A stretch of 64,000 nucleotides of DNA from the NCBI RefSeq assembly GCF_043290135.1, contig NC_134704.1:22907501-22971500 (forward strand), in the 5' to 3' direction. Numbering within the stretch: position 1 is the first letter of the stretch; every line of letters begins with the position of its first letter. The stretch comes from Rhipicephalus microplus. Lineage: Eukaryota; Arthropoda; Arachnida; Ixodida; Ixodidae. Of the stretch, positions 39,688 to 51,430 are shown piece after piece. The notes beneath the pieces are model-generated. The model made no database searches and was not told where the DNA came from. It saw only the letters and a list, made by a program, of their open reading frames with translations. A program made the translations under genes and the position numbers.

Positions 39688-40205
39688 TTAGGGGCGAAGC
39701 TCCTTAGGGCGTGGGCTGTGCGTCCCCTGTAGCCTGTATGTAGCCACCTCTCGTTTAGTTCTTGCAGTGTCCACTAGATGGCGGTACCGTCTCCTGTATG
39801 TCGCCTCTTCTCGTTTAGTTCTTGCAGTGTTCACTAGATGGCGGCTCCGTCTCCTGCATGTAGCTACCTCTCGTTTAGTTCTTTCAGTGCTCACTAGATG
39901 GCGGGACTTGTAGCTGATGATGAAAAGATGCAAGATGTTATGAACTAGACGGCGGTACTTGTAGTTGATGATGAAAGATGCGAGATGTTATAAAATAGGA
40001 ATGATGTCACATATGACACGTGTCATTGGTGGAAGGCAATCGTTCGATTTAGTGCGGTGACGTACGCTAGGGGGAGCATTGTAATAAAATCGAGTAGGCA
40101 AAATGTACGGAAGATTCATGGTTTACCAGGTTTTCCTCCAGAGCTTCGCCCACTCATCATCATTCACTTCGTGGATATGGCGGCACTTTTTCTCAGCTTG
40201 GATAT
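39688..40205 (+). repeat. GAAGCTCC-headed repeat, copy 1, with internal tandem
   Basis: Starts TTAGGGGCGAAGCTCCTTAG. It contains three tandem units built on CCTCTCGTTTAGTTCTTGCA and TCACTAGATGGCGG (about 39740-39905), two GGCGGTACTTGTAGTTGATGATGA-type units, and ends with CAGAGCTTCGCCCACTCATC and CACTTCGTGGATATGGCGGC. GGGCGAAGCTC at the head and GAGCTTCGCCC near the end are inverted, suggesting terminal inverted repeats of a non-autonomous DNA element. Copies 2 and 3 follow at 41.5 and 43.0 kb. Confidence 0.7.
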
Positions 40206-40702
40206 ACGGCCCGTTCCCATGCAGATACGCTGCACTCTGGTATCCCCAGCTACACCCAGACAATGTTTTTACAGTTGTTTTACATGTCTCACAGTAATTG
40301 AGTTACAAAGTATTTATGTACACCTGGAGGTCCGGTAGTCAAAGGTAGCCGTGGAAGATCCTTGGCAACTACATATAGCGAAACAAACGAAACAGTATTT
40401 GTAAGAACTCCACAACAAACAGTGCTGTTTGTTCAAATGTGCTCAAGCTAAGGCTCTGTAGCTTAATTAGTTGAATAACAAAGATACTTTCTCTCGGAAG
40501 ACAAGCTGAATTAGTTGAATGAGTGGTCGATTCCACTCTTTATGTTTACGAAAGATAGTGCGCTGAAGTTTGAAAGGTCACTAATTTCTGCAAACCATTA
40601 CGCAGCTTGGTACAGCGTGGATAGGAGTGGTGACGAAGCAAAATGTATAGAGGAGAGCGAATAAGGAAGGCCACAATCTCAAGGCACTCATTCATACACA
40701 CC

Positions 40703-40775
40703 AGCAGTGGTGGCCGAGTGGTTAAAGCATCTGCCTCCATTGCGGGAGCTACCGGGCTCGATTCCCAGTATCATC
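40703..40775 (+). mobile_element. tRNA-like SINE head (Ser/Leu-type)
   Basis: GTGGCCGAGTGGTTAAAGCA (A-box) and CGGGCTCGATTCCC (B-box) spaced as in type II tRNAs, but without a matching acceptor stem and followed by a non-tRNA body to about 41080. It is a different SINE family from the Ruka type. Confidence 0.55.
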
Positions 40776-41336
40776 CTTCTATCTAATGGGTGCAGAGGTG
40801 CCCCAACTGGTAGTCGTTGTTCTAGGTAGCTATTTATTGAGAAGGTGGCCTCTACTTTCTCCTTTCACCACCCTCTCTCCCCAAACTACGCTGAGCTGCA
40901 CTCGCTTATGCGTTGCAGAAAAACACCGACGCACAATGCACAAATTCATGGGGTCTCTGTTGCATTCGCTTAACGACTTGAAGGTGAAAGCCACCTTGCT
41001 GTTCTTTTCTTCGACGTGTTTGAAGTCACTGTATATGCTCCGTAAAGGTTCCATGTACAGTGGCTTTGTATGAGCTGGTCCTCCGCCACTCCCTTCCGTA
41101 AGCTTTCTGATCCTCTTCTGATTTTCTCCTGCCCCTTACCTCCATCATCGGCCCACCCACATTAGAACAAGCGACGATGTCTTGTGAAGCCGTCACGTTA
41201 TTTGACGCCGTAGTGACATCAGTATGACGTCGTCGAATCCTGGGGATTTGTGACGTAATAACGACGTCATATTGCACCGTCATCACGTCATAATTTTTTT
41301 TAATCACTCTTGTTGACGCTACCGACGCTCAACGTT

Positions 41337-41540
41337 TGCGTTGTGCTCGGCTGTCCAAAGGTCGCGGGTTCGAGCCCTGCGGCGTCGGTCGAATTTTGAT
41401 GGAGGCGAAATGGCACAGGACTGTGTACTGTGTGATTTCAGCGCGCGTTAAAGAATACCAGATGGTCAAGGTTTTCGAAGCCGTCCTCTGTGGCGTCTCC
41501 TCATTATTATATCGCTGCTTTGGGATCCCAGATATTATTA
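41337..41540 (+). mobile_element. tRNA-derived SINE, divergent subfamily
   Basis: B-box GTCGCGGGTTCGAGCCC, body TTTTGATGGAGGCGAAATGG, ATTTCAGCGCGCGTTAAAGA and end TCATTATTATATCGCTGCTT. Shares its body with the 9.3-kb and 19.1-kb copies. Head truncated. Confidence 0.75.
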
Positions 41541-41542
41541 CT

Positions 41543-42350
41543 TTAGGGGCGAAGCTCCTTATAGCGGCACCCGTTCGTCCCTCGTAGCCGTTGTAGTAGT
41601 GTGTAACAAGTATGACATTTTGACCTCCAAGGTCGGGTGCCTGTGAGAGATTTCTTCCATGCGTTGTTGAACAATAAAAGATAGTGCTCAGTGCACATGC
41701 CAATAGCTGCTAAGGGAGAATGAGAGACAGGAGAATTCGGCTTTTAGTTAACGCGCACGCTGCAAATTTTTTATTGTTCAACAATGCACAGAAGACAAAA
41801 AAGGGTTGCTACGTTATACTCGCTGGGCGTAACCTCCTAGGTTTTAGAAAGGTTTAGCGAGTGTTAGGCCGCAGTGCCATGAATACAGTGAACCAGTATA
41901 TACCATGAACTCGAGGTGTTTAAAGGTGGGAAGTAGACACGAAGCGCAAGCCGTAAGAAAGTGTGCATGTGTCTCCTCTAGTTCAGTCCTTGGAATATCC
42001 GCTGGATTTCAGTGCTTCTATACGATGAATATATGATGAAAAGATGCGAGATGGTGGTACTAGGAGTGTTGAAAGGGTGGACGAACGGACACATAGACAG
42101 ATGCATGGGCGGACGCACGGATGGCTGCACGGACGGATGGACGCATGGACGGACGCAGGAGCGGATGCATGGACGATAGCAGGGGTGGACGCACAGATGA
42201 ACGTGCGGACGCACGAACAGACACACGCACGGACGGGCGGATGGACTCACGGGCGGCCATACAGACTCACGCATGGATGGACGGAAGCAAGAACGAATGG
42301 ACGGACGGATGCTTCGTTCCACTATCCATCATTCACTCCGTGGATAGGCC
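41543..42350 (+). repeat. GAAGCTCC-headed repeat, copy 2, with ACGG-type minisatellite
   Basis: Head TTAGGGGCGAAGCTCCTTAT at 41543; inner part GATGAAAAGATGCGAGATGG at about 42036. Between about 42070 and 42310 lie dozens of imperfect 4-base units (GGAC/GGAT/GCAC, as in GGACGCACGGATGGCTGCAC). The end is CACTCCGTGGATAGGCCGCC. The reading frames with alternating Arg/Pro/Val/Cys across this zone are repeat artefacts. Confidence 0.7.
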
Positions 42351-42952
42351 GCCATTTGTTTTTATAAGGTATATGTTGTTTTCGCCTTAAAAGCGCGTTT
42401 GTTACACTCGAGCTATTTCTGCACAATCGACCCCCGATTTGATGACTTGGCGGTGGCCCGGCAGCACTCTCGGAACCGAACACAATACCGTCCGCATAAC
42501 AGACGCACGGGCTACGACAGCAAGACCATACCGGTTGTTTACGAAATCGTGGGTGGAGTTGCACTTTCTCCTCGCCTCATCAAGGTCGCGAGAGCGCTTT
42601 TCGAGAAAAGCAAGAACAAAAACAAGTTTCCTCTCCTTCTCGACAGGAAGAGCAACGTGAGTTGCACATGGAAGAGATCGCGGGTGGCCTATCGGTAACG
42701 AGGGGCTCGGGGTCGCTACTGAAAGGCAGCAACTGGCTGGAAGCGAGCTCAATGTCGATTGCCGCTAGGCACGTTGCTGCATAGACGCTACGCGACAACG
42801 GGAGTTCGCTGTATGTGAACGGGCACGAAGCCTTGCGGTGAAATCGCGTAATAGAAAAGGATGAGGCCGGCGTCGCGATGCGATCGCGTGTGGCGCCTAG
42901 CGGGAATTCTCAAGAACGCGGCCGCGTGAGGTATTTGGTAGGCCGGCTTCGG

Positions 42953-43415
42953 ATATGAGGGGCGAAGCTCCTTATTGCGCGGCATGTGCGTCCCCCGTTG
43001 TGGCACATACCCGCATACCAGTGGCACATACCCACCCTCGAGCACATATCCGCATGTCCACATGTTACGAAAAACGTAGCCAACGGCGTCGTTATCACGC
43101 TCCCAGTGTTAACGAAGCTCTGACAGCAAAAATGTAGCACATACTCTCGTTTAGTCCTTGAATTTTCCGCTGGATGGCAGTACTTGTATATGATCAATAT
43201 ATGATAAAAAGAAGCGATATGGCGGTACTTGAAGTGTTCACTAGATGAACGGACTCACGCACAGACGGACGCATGGACGGACACACGAACGCAGGCACGA
43301 ACGGACGCAAGTAAGGATGGACTGACGCACGAACGGACGCAAGAACGGACGCCCGTATGGATGGAAGGACGGAAGAACGGACGCTTCGGCACGACTCATC
43401 AACATTTATTCCGAG
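42953..43415 (+). repeat. GAAGCTCC-headed repeat, copy 3, with ACGG-type minisatellite
   Basis: Head GAGGGGCGAAGCTCCTTATT; tandem GGCACATACCC units at 43000-43060; GGCGGTACTTGAAGTGTTCACTAG at about 43215; degenerate GGACGCA units 43245-43385; end TTTATTCCGAGGATATG. Confidence 0.7.
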
Positions 43416-43572
43416 GATATGCTGTTAATTTTTTCGCCTTACCTTGGGCTGCACTCACGCGCCTCCCCTTCCCAAAGGAGCAGGCAGGCGTTGTGCCCCT
43501 ATAGGTGGCAGTTGTCAGCCTGTTCGCTTCATATTTCCTCTTTCTTCATGTTTTCTATGTACTCGAACATAA

Positions 43573-43573
43573 T

Positions 43574-43615
<42 letters not shown>
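43573..43615. repeat. (AAT)n microsatellite
   Basis: Uninterrupted AAT for about 40 bp. Confidence 0.95.
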
Positions 43616-43857
43616 CACGCAATGCCTGTTGGCCCTGCTCGTGGGAGCAAATAAGAGAGAGAAATAAAGAACAGCTGCTCCGAACATAGTGCTAATTAAA
43701 TAACATAAACACACGCATAGAAATCATAACAGCAAAGCTAAGGAAATGTTACGTAGAAAAGAAGCTAACTTCTTGCTAGAGCATGCTTCTTTCTTCCTTG
43801 TGCAAAATAATCATGATACTTTGGCGGGGTAAGGGGGAGGGGAGGGGGAGTATTCAA

Positions 43858-44010
43858 AAACCACGATATGCATGTGAGGATGGCTCCGAAAATTTGGACG
43901 ATATGGTGTTCTTTAACGTGCACTGACGTCGTACAGCCCACGGGCCTCTATAGCATTTTATCTCTATCGTAATGCAACCGGCACGGCTGGGGTAGAACCC
44001 GTGACTTAAG
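43858..44010 (-). mobile_element. Old Ruka-like SINE fragment
   Basis: Minus-strand body remnants GGCTCCGAAAATTTGGACGA, TTCTTTAACGTGCACTGACG and head-side GGCTGGGGTAGAACCCGTGAC. Confidence 0.65.
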
Positions 44011-44179
44011 TAATTTTCTTGGATAATTCTTGCATCTAGTGTTGTTTATACGCCCTAGAGGAAAAGCACACTTGCGAAAATATATTGTATTTACTTGTGC
44101 ACTAGTTTAGCAGTAACATAGCCAAAACGACGCTTACATGGCCGGCAGTCTTATTGCTCAGCATTACAAAAGCTCATCT

Positions 44180-44725
44180 CTATTTTCCCATTCCTAACGA
44201 ACTCGACGGGGTGCTTTGCGGAGCGTTCCTCGCTGACCAATGTGATCGCTTTCCTGGGAGGCGTGGATGGTGCGTATAGTACGTACGAGCACATGCAGGT
44301 AGAAGTCGAGTACGGAGAAAGTCCCGCTCCTTGCTCTGATTCTTCTCCCGACGGCTGCGGTACGTAGAATGACGTTTCGGATGACGAACTTCGAGTGACT
44401 GTTTTGCTCCCTGAGACAAGTAATCATTGTCTTCTACCTCATGCCTTAGTGCGGTCATCCAGACTCCCAGAAGATGGATGAATGGCAGTCTCTCTTGGGA
44501 AAGGAGGTGGCTTTCCTCCGCATTTTGTGACTTGGCGATGCCATTGTGGTCGTACACCTCTGTCTTGTGGCGACCAGAGCTTACGACGAAGTCAGTGCAG
44601 GCATGCTGGAGATAGATGAACGCAATTGGGCTAGCCTGTGGGAGATGGTAAGTTGCACATCGATCAACATACAGCTGATAATTAGCCCGATTATGGTTAT
44701 GGTGCATTTGTACGAGTGGAGGCAT
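44180..44725 (-). other. Unassigned 181-codon minus-strand frame
   Basis: One of the longest non-repeat frames outside the confirmed genes. An AG preceded by pyrimidines (TTACCATCTCCCACAG on the minus strand, about 44640-44655) could start an exon, and a second overlapping minus frame (44194-44427) is also open. No domain is recognised, and no start, poly(A) signal or partner exon was found. It could be a decayed exon, a transposon piece or chance. Confidence 0.25.
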
Positions 44726-44729
44726 GAGT

Positions 44730-45334
44730 CCGCCGTAGATATTTGCAACGGGAGCTCGAACTATGTTCGGTTTCTGTGCACTGCATTCTTATAAAACAAA
44801 AGAAATAGTTACTGTGTGCCAACCGTCAGGGCGCTATGCTTTTATTACTCCCTCGTGCTCTTAGTCCTGCAAAGAGACTAAGGTTATAGTTAGGATTCAT
44901 TCGTTCGCGCTTAGTTAATTTACAGATGTAGTCCTTTTTGGAGATAAACAGCATGGTAGTCCACTTACAGATCAGCACATGCAGTCCAATGGTAGATGCA
45001 TTCTAAAACGGCTGAGCACTGAGCTTAGCAATATTTCAAGAATTCTTACTCGGGCGGAAGAGTTCAGAACTTGAAAAGTCTTTTGTCGCCGAGATCCGCG
45101 ACGTAAACCTGATGTAACTGTGTTGGGGTTTCGTAGCAAAAGGACGAATAAAAACGTTTTCGCCTCATTTTAATAATCAATTTATTATTATTAAACTGAC
45201 AAATATGTTTCTTGATTATCTACTGCATTAGCGCAAGCTAACTTGGCACTTCTCTGTAGTGTCCGTGAAAACAGCGAGGAGGATAGGACAAATGACGAAT
45301 TTCTACTATACGGCGCTTCGAAGCTTGTTTACTG
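44730..45334. other. Intergenic, nothing recognised
   Basis: AT-rich, short ORFs only. Confidence 0.4.
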
Positions 45335-45570
45335 CCCCGCCGTGGTGGTCTAGTGGCTAAGGTACTCGGCTGCTGACCCGCAGGTCGCGGGTTCAAATCC
45401 CGGCTGCAGCGGCTGCATTTCCGATGGAGGCGGAAATGTTGTAGGCCCGTGTGCTCAGATTTGGGTGCACGTTAAAGAACCCCAGGTGGTCGAAATTTCC
45501 GGAGCCCTCCACTACGGCGTCTCTCATAATCATATGGTGGTTTTGTGACGTTAAACCCCACATATCAATC
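45335..45570 (+). mobile_element. Ruka-type SINE, full length, with 15-bp TSD
   Basis: Head CCGTGGTGGTCTAGTGGCTA, B-box GCGGGTTCAAATCCC, full body, very short AATC tail. GAAGCTTGTTTACTG occurs at 45320-45334 and 45571-45585. Confidence 0.95.
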
Positions 45571-45677
45571 GAAGCTTGTTTACTGAGGCTCATTGTGGCA
45601 TCACCGATATTGTCTTCTGAACACTTCAATTATTGACGAGCGAAAATTTCAGGAATGTGACATTAGCTAATGAAATT

Positions 45678-45804
45678 CTTTTCAGATTTGGGTGCACGTT
45701 AAAGAACCCCAGGTGGTCAAAATTTCCGGAGACCTCCACTACGGCGTCTCTCATAATCAAATGGTGGTTTTGGGACGTTAAACCCCACAAATCAATCATC
45801 AATC
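45678..45804 (+). mobile_element. 5'-truncated Ruka-type SINE with TSD
   Basis: Starts near CAGATTTGGGTGCACG, body CACTACGGCGTCTCTCATAA, tail CAAATCAATCATCAATC. AGCTAATGAAATT occurs at 45665-45677 and 45805-45817. Confidence 0.93.
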
Positions 45805-45817
45805 AGCTAATGAAATT

Positions 45818-46763
45818 TGTTTCTCCCGAGTTTATGCTAGCATTAGCTTGTGTAATCTGATTATATAAGTTCAAGGCGCATGTGCAAGATATGAGCGAAC
45901 ATGCAAGTCTTCCATATACACGGTAAATGACACTATCACTCTGGATTATCGCGCGGACAATGACTCACGGGAAGTCTGTGATATCCTGTGTAAAGCACTG
46001 ACGGCTGCTACATTAAGTGGTTCAGGTCTTATAAAGTTATGCAAGGGACGTGAAATGCGCTGTTAAGAAATCAATGAAAAAAAAAGAAAAATGTCTCCTC
46101 AATACTCAGTAATCTTGATAAAAAAACAAAAAATTGTGCGTGGTAAAGTAGCTGAGCCTCCGGGGTAGCGGAATGGAAAGCCATAATATATACGCCGCAC
46201 CTATTGCATGTTTTTTCCGCTCTAAGACATTTCGTCCTTGACCGAGCATTTTTATAATGCAGATCGAGCGATCTTTTTCGAAGCGAAATGTTTCTTTTGC
46301 TCGTTCTGTGACCCGGACTGGAGTACTTTCACCGTGATAGAACTTCGGATAAGGAAGAGCGCAACCGCGTCCTACTTCGCTCCGTGCCTGCGAGAAAATT
46401 CAAAGAATTATGCGAAGACGAAAGGAAGACAATGCCGTCTTGGAACTGCCCTACTGACGAGTTTCGACACGTCACGAACACGCGCGCATGATAGAGCACG
46501 ATGAAATTCGCTATTCAATGTTGGGCTCCCTACACTCTAAATAAAACTACTCGGTACAAGTTATGGCAACTTAGCACTAAGGGGTTTCAAGCCTGAAGGA
46601 CAGCTGAGCTGGGAGGCCCTCCTTGTTTCTCTTTACATTTTTTTCTTTCTTATCTTTCTCTCTATTTCTTTCATCTTCTTGGTTGATCTGTTCCTTTAGA
46701 TTCCTTTTTTTATTTGTTCATATTTCTTTATCTTTCTACTTTTATTTAGTTCTTCCCTATTCA

Positions 46764-46803
<40 letters not shown>

Positions 46804-48060
46804 TTCCTCTTTCTTTGTTTGTCTTCATTTGCCTCTTTCCGTCTTGGTCTACGTTGTTTTGTTTTTTTTTTCTTTTTTATCTCTGTCTCTCTTTCCATGT
46901 CGCCCCTGTCTTTCTTTCTTTGTCTCTCCTTGTTACTCATTCTTTCTCTTTCTGTCTTGCTGTCTATTTCTTTTAATTATCTCTTTATTCGTACCTGTTT
47001 CTTCCGCTGTTAAGATAACTTAAAAAGAGAAAAGCGACGCTGAATCTAACGGCGATACCCTCAGAACCATGTCACACAAGGTCTATTTATTGTTGTTACA
47101 GAAGCGTCAAGCTTCCTTGATTACGTATATTACCCATGGTCCATTGACCCTGCACGACGGAACTTTCACGCTCGAATCGCGGTTGCAACGCTTGTGCTGC
47201 GGAAACTCTCCTACAACCACTCTTTCCTCGGCGCTGACAGTACTGCGACTAAAGGCGATGCAAGGTCAACAGAATATATGCCGCACAGAAGCCGGTGCTG
47301 CTAAAGAAGCGCTGGTTTATTTGGTTCTCCTTGTTCGCTTTTTGTTAGGGGAGCGAGGGGAGGGAGTAAATAATGCATGATCGACCTTGCTTGCGATTGA
47401 AACCTGGCGCTGTCTATGTTTTATGCAAATGAGGTTTCGCCGAGGTAAAAAAAAAATAAAGTTTCGTTGTTTCCACGGGCACTTCAACATGAAACGAGTA
47501 CAACTACTGACAAAGAAAAGAACTAATAGGTCACACACACAGAAAAAATACCCGCTGGTAAACGCGAAAAAAATTACAATAAATCCTCGCCAGGGATTGT
47601 CTCTGCGATGGCAAATGTGAAAGCCTTCGTTATCGTTTCGGTACACAGGAAAGGAAGGAATGTGAGAATCCATACTAGAGTGGGCGACCGATGCCTGAGA
47701 CAGATAAATCTGAATCGGAGGAGGAGCTCTGTAAGGAACGGGTGGAGAAGAACGGGCGTTGCAGCGAGCGAGCCAAGCTCACCGTTGTGGCCCTGCAGCG
47801 CCAAGCTCTATCTACGCAGCCGCCGCTTCCGTGCACTCGCTCAATCGAAAAGAAAACTCGCTCTGTGTTCCCTTCGAGGTGATCGCACGTGAAGAGCGTG
47901 CAGATCAGATGCGAGGCGCTGGCGCGTCCTTTGTGGGCGCTTCAATTCAGCGTCGAGGGAGGATTATCCGAGATTAAGCGAGATACGGGATTCCCGTGAA
48001 CCTCCTCTTTCCAGAGGCACACATCGTCTTCTGCTCTCTCGGCCCTCTCTGGTCGACGAG
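45818..48060. other. Intergenic; long pyrimidine-rich tract at about 46620-47000
   Basis: 46620-47000 is almost all T and C on +, with a pure CT core at about 46770-46800. No gene recognised; ORFs here are Ser/Leu/Phe artefacts. The GC-richer segment 47600-48060 leads into the gene 3 promoter. Confidence 0.5.
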
Positions 48061-48067
48061 GTGCCGG

Positions 48068-48074
48068 TATATAA
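48068..48074 (+). promoter_or_regulatory. TATA box of gene 3
   Basis: TATATAA in CCGGTATATAAGCGC, 83-89 nt upstream of the gene 3 ATG. A TCAGT initiator-like motif at 48118-48122 is too far from it for the usual spacing of about 30 nt. Confidence 0.7.
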
Positions 48075-48156
48075 GCGCAGCTTCCGACTGTCGGGCTTCT
48101 ACGGGAAGAGTATATCGTCAGTGGTATCGTCGTTCGTTTTTTTCCCCTCACCAAAC

Positions 48157-49618
48157 ATGGCTGCTTTCAACGGAGTAAGTTGAGGATCATTTGATGAATC
48201 GTGCTGACCTTCGGATTTTCTTTGGATTGAACGGTTCACCAAGCGTCTCGTACTTTTTGAATGAGAAACTATAGCAACGTTACTTCTGGATACTACCTAA
48301 CGATTTTTGAGTGTTCGAATTGTCGTACAAAAAAATTCAACCGATCATCAGCAAGACAACTACCTCTTCGCCTGCTTGCTTCTAATTGAGCGACTAGAAG
48401 CGTTCTTTGATATTAAAAAGTACAATAAGGAGTTTATTTTATCAGTGGTTTCCAAATAGTAGCTCTTCATCGCTGCTTGTGAGAACTTTCGTACATTTTC
48501 TATCACACGCACTTAATAAGCACCCACAGTTTTGTTAAAGACTAATCTGCTTTTTCCAGATCCTATCAAAGAATCATAACTCAGGCTCAACACGCGGCGC
48601 CACAGTTATCGCTTTCCTCATCTAAGGAATTCCATTCCAATTATCTTCGCAGGTGCAGCTTTTGATCCTCAACGTGCTGGCGTTCTGGAGCGCCGTCAAC
48701 GCCGGTGGCCTGCACCCGGCCACCGAGGGATTCTCGCACACCATTGCCCACCCTGACGGCTCCACGCACCATTCCACGTTCATCAGGCACAACACGGACG
48801 TGGTGCCGCGTGACCACGACTCCGGAGTCTACGATCCACAGACGGGACACGTCGTGTCCGTCCACTCAGCCGGCGCTCATGGTTACGGCGTTGGTGCTAG
48901 TCACGTGGTTGCCTCCAGGCCCCTCGGAGCTTACGGTGCCACAACCTACGGAGGTGCTGCTTACGGTACTGCCGCCTACGGTGCCCTTGGAGCATACGGA
49001 GCCTACGCCGCACCGTCCTACTCTGTGGCCGCTGCTCCAGCTGTGTCCGTAGCCGCTGCTCCAGCCGTGTCCGTAGCTGCTGCCCCGGCAGTCGCTGTGG
49101 CACACGCACCTGCGGTCTCCGTCACCGCCCCTGCTACTACGACCGTCGTGGGCCATGGAGTCACCGGCTATGGTTACGGCGGCGGCCTCGGCCTTGGCTA
49201 CACCACTGGTCTCGGTTACGGTGCGGGTTATGGTCTCGGTCTCGGCTACGGGGCCGGTTATGGTCTTGGCTACGGCGTCGGAACCGTCGGAACAGTCGGC
49301 ACAGTTGGAACGGGAGTAGCCACGTACGGATCCGGACTCGCAACATATGGTGGCGGCTATGGTGCCGGCTATGGTGCTGGCTATGGTGCCGGCTATGGTG
49401 GTGGCTATGGCTACGGCCTCACCAGCCTCGGCGGCTACGGGTACGGCTATGGCCAGCCCACGTCCCGTACGGTTGTCCAGAGGGGACCGTTCATCAACAA
49501 CCGTGTCGTGCAGACGGCATTCGGTGACGTCCACACCCCGCACCACGAGTTCCACCACCACGAGCACCACACCGTGCACCCGACCGGTGGCACCGCGTTC
49601 GCTGCCTTCAAGAAATAG
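48157..49618 (+). CDS. Gene 3: secreted Gly/Tyr/Ala-rich cuticle-type protein, 327 aa
   Basis: Exon 1 is 48157-48174 (MAAFNG) with donor GTAAGT. The 478-nt intron ends TTATCTTCGCAG at 48652. Exon 2 is 48653-49618. Residues 1-23 are a signal peptide (VQLLILNVLAFWSAVNA); about 24-77 is a polar segment with STFIRHNTDVVPRDHDSGVY and DPQTGHVVSVH; about 86-118 has Ala-Tyr-Gly repeats; about 120-153 has tandem APAVSVAA units; about 166-274 is Gly-Tyr rich (GYGAGYGLGYG, GTVGTVGTVG). The C-terminus is VVQRGPFINNRVVQTAFGD then a His-rich block (HHEFHHHEHH) and FAAFKK. Such Gly-Tyr/Ala composition is typical of arthropod structural cuticle proteins secreted by epidermis; no Rebers-Riddiford consensus is seen. 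A donor-like CCC|GTAAGT lies 8 nt after the stop, with a possible acceptor at 49714. The long minus-strand frame over this exon is a shadow. Confidence 0.9.
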
Positions 49619-49880
49619 GAAGCCCGTAAGTTGAACTGCGGATAATGGGTGGCAATGGGACGAGCAGCAAGCCTTCAAGATCAGCCTCGTCCGACCATCT
49701 CGTAGTCACTGCAGTAAAGCCAACGTGGATCTCCACTTCATACTGGCAAACTACACGCCTACGCGGTTCCTGAAAATAGATACTTCGAGACATACACACA
49801 AGAAAGCCCTTGAAATTCTGTCAGCTGTATGCTTCATGTAAAAATGCTGTTGCCTGGTTGTTTATTGTTACATATTTATA

Positions 49881-49886
49881 AATAAA
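49881..49886 (+). terminator. Poly(A) signal of gene 3
   Basis: AATAAA 263 nt after the stop, in TTTATAAATAAACAAG. Confidence 0.7.
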
Positions 49887-50039
49887 CAAGATATTTTTTT
49901 AGTAAAAACACATTTCGAAATACGATCATACTGTGTATCATTCCATGGTTTTGACATGGTTTATTCATAGCTCGGGGAAGGCTGCTTCAAGTGTTTACGG
50001 TGACACACTCTGATTTCACCATCTGCTTAGAGACATACA

Positions 50040-51340
50040 GCGGGTGCCGTGAGTTGTACGTAACGCGTTACAAGTAATCGATTACATTTAATCAATTACA
50101 CTTTACTGAATACTTCCTTGGTGGTTTAAGCCCTTTTAATTGGACGGCTCCTTGCTCTCCTATAGTTGAGTACGAAGTACTCGAAATCGCTAAACACTTT
50201 CTCTAAACACACATTTCATTTTCTTTTAATTATGTAGTATAATCGATTACAGTTTCGAAACTGTAGCATTGTAGGCGATTCAAATACATCTTCTTGCAAC
50301 TGATTACCGGTAATCAATTACTTTTTTTTTAAATCAAGTTCGTAACCATTTTATACGGCAGTTCTCGTTTAAAAAAAATGCAATCACTCTGCAAAAACCA
50401 TCCATCCTGTCAAACGGGAGCTTCCACTTAAGCCTATTATTTCGTCCCATTCGTGGCCTTATTTGCAAAACCTTACTCGAGCTCCTGCGACAACAAAGCA
50501 ACGACGTTTCATAGGGGACCTGGGCTCTGGCATCGAAGAAATGCGCAACTACGAGGGGATGCTCAAGGTATTCTTGCATTATAATACCACCCTTCCCTCC
50601 AGGTTCCAGCTCATGCATGGAGAGTCTCTCAACGAGGTGTTTAGAAAAAGTGGTTAAAGGTTTAGAGTATATGGGAGATGTGAAAGTCGTTCCGTGGGCC
50701 TCACAGTTGATGAGGTGTCATCGACGGAAATTACGCCCGGGCCGAGCCCATCATAACTATGCAGGGCCCGCCGCTGATGCATCAGAAGACGAACACTGAC
50801 AGGTCGCCGCTGTCAATAAAACTTATAAAAATCAGCTTCGAAAAATTCAAAAAAAAAACTCCTGTTGAAAGTTAACAACTTGCAGAAGCCACAGTAAGCA
50901 TTCCGGCCCCCACGCAAGCCTCCGGCCTTCCCTCTACAATGCAAGCCCCTGCAGTAGCTCGCCGTATAGTTTGAGAAAGCTTACGTTGTTGTGTTACGGC
51001 AATAAAGCTTTCAAGGTAAGCAACGCAAAGTAATCGATTACATTTCCTCAATTCCTTAGCTACTTTTCTGGAGACGTGACTGACGACTGAAACTATTTCC
51101 ATTTTAAAGGGAGAATGTGTAATACGTTACTTACTTTCCGCAATGTGTACAAGTCTGCGTGATGTAATTGTACCGCATTGTGCACCAGTCCCTATGGCAC
51201 AATGTAACTAAAAAGCATTCGCTCCCGTTGGTTATGAAATGCAGTCTAAGAAAAAAAGAAGAGTAATGTTACTTTTTCTGGCTAGTCGTAACTTTTCACA
51301 TGCATAACTTTAATTTTAGAGATAGCCGTTAAATCTATCC
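50040..51340. repeat. Region with repeated palindromic GTAATCGATTAC / GTAACGCGTTAC motifs
   Basis: ACGTAACGCGTTACAAGTAATCGATTAC-type blocks occur near 50056-50100, TAATCGATTACAG at 50230, GATTACCGGTAATCAATTAC at 50302, AAGTAATCGATTACATTTCC at 51028 and AATACGTTACTTAC at 51120. The clustering suggests one repetitive element of about 1.3 kb (DNA transposon-like or satellite-like), but I found no clear ends. No coding domain seen. Confidence 0.45.
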
Positions 51341-51430
51341 TGGAATAGTTACACTCTCTTGGAAAGTCATAGCAAGCGCGGCCCTCGAAGAAGGAGTTAA
51401 TGCGCATCTTTAAAGTGGTATAGATGAAAA

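Noticed and set aside
42044..42390. Arg/Asp/Thr-repeat ORFs on both strands
   Set aside because: Products of the degenerate 4-base minisatellite.
48866..49678. 270-codon minus-strand ORF
   Set aside because: Shadow of gene 3; repeat-driven composition, no promoter, splice or poly(A) support on that strand.
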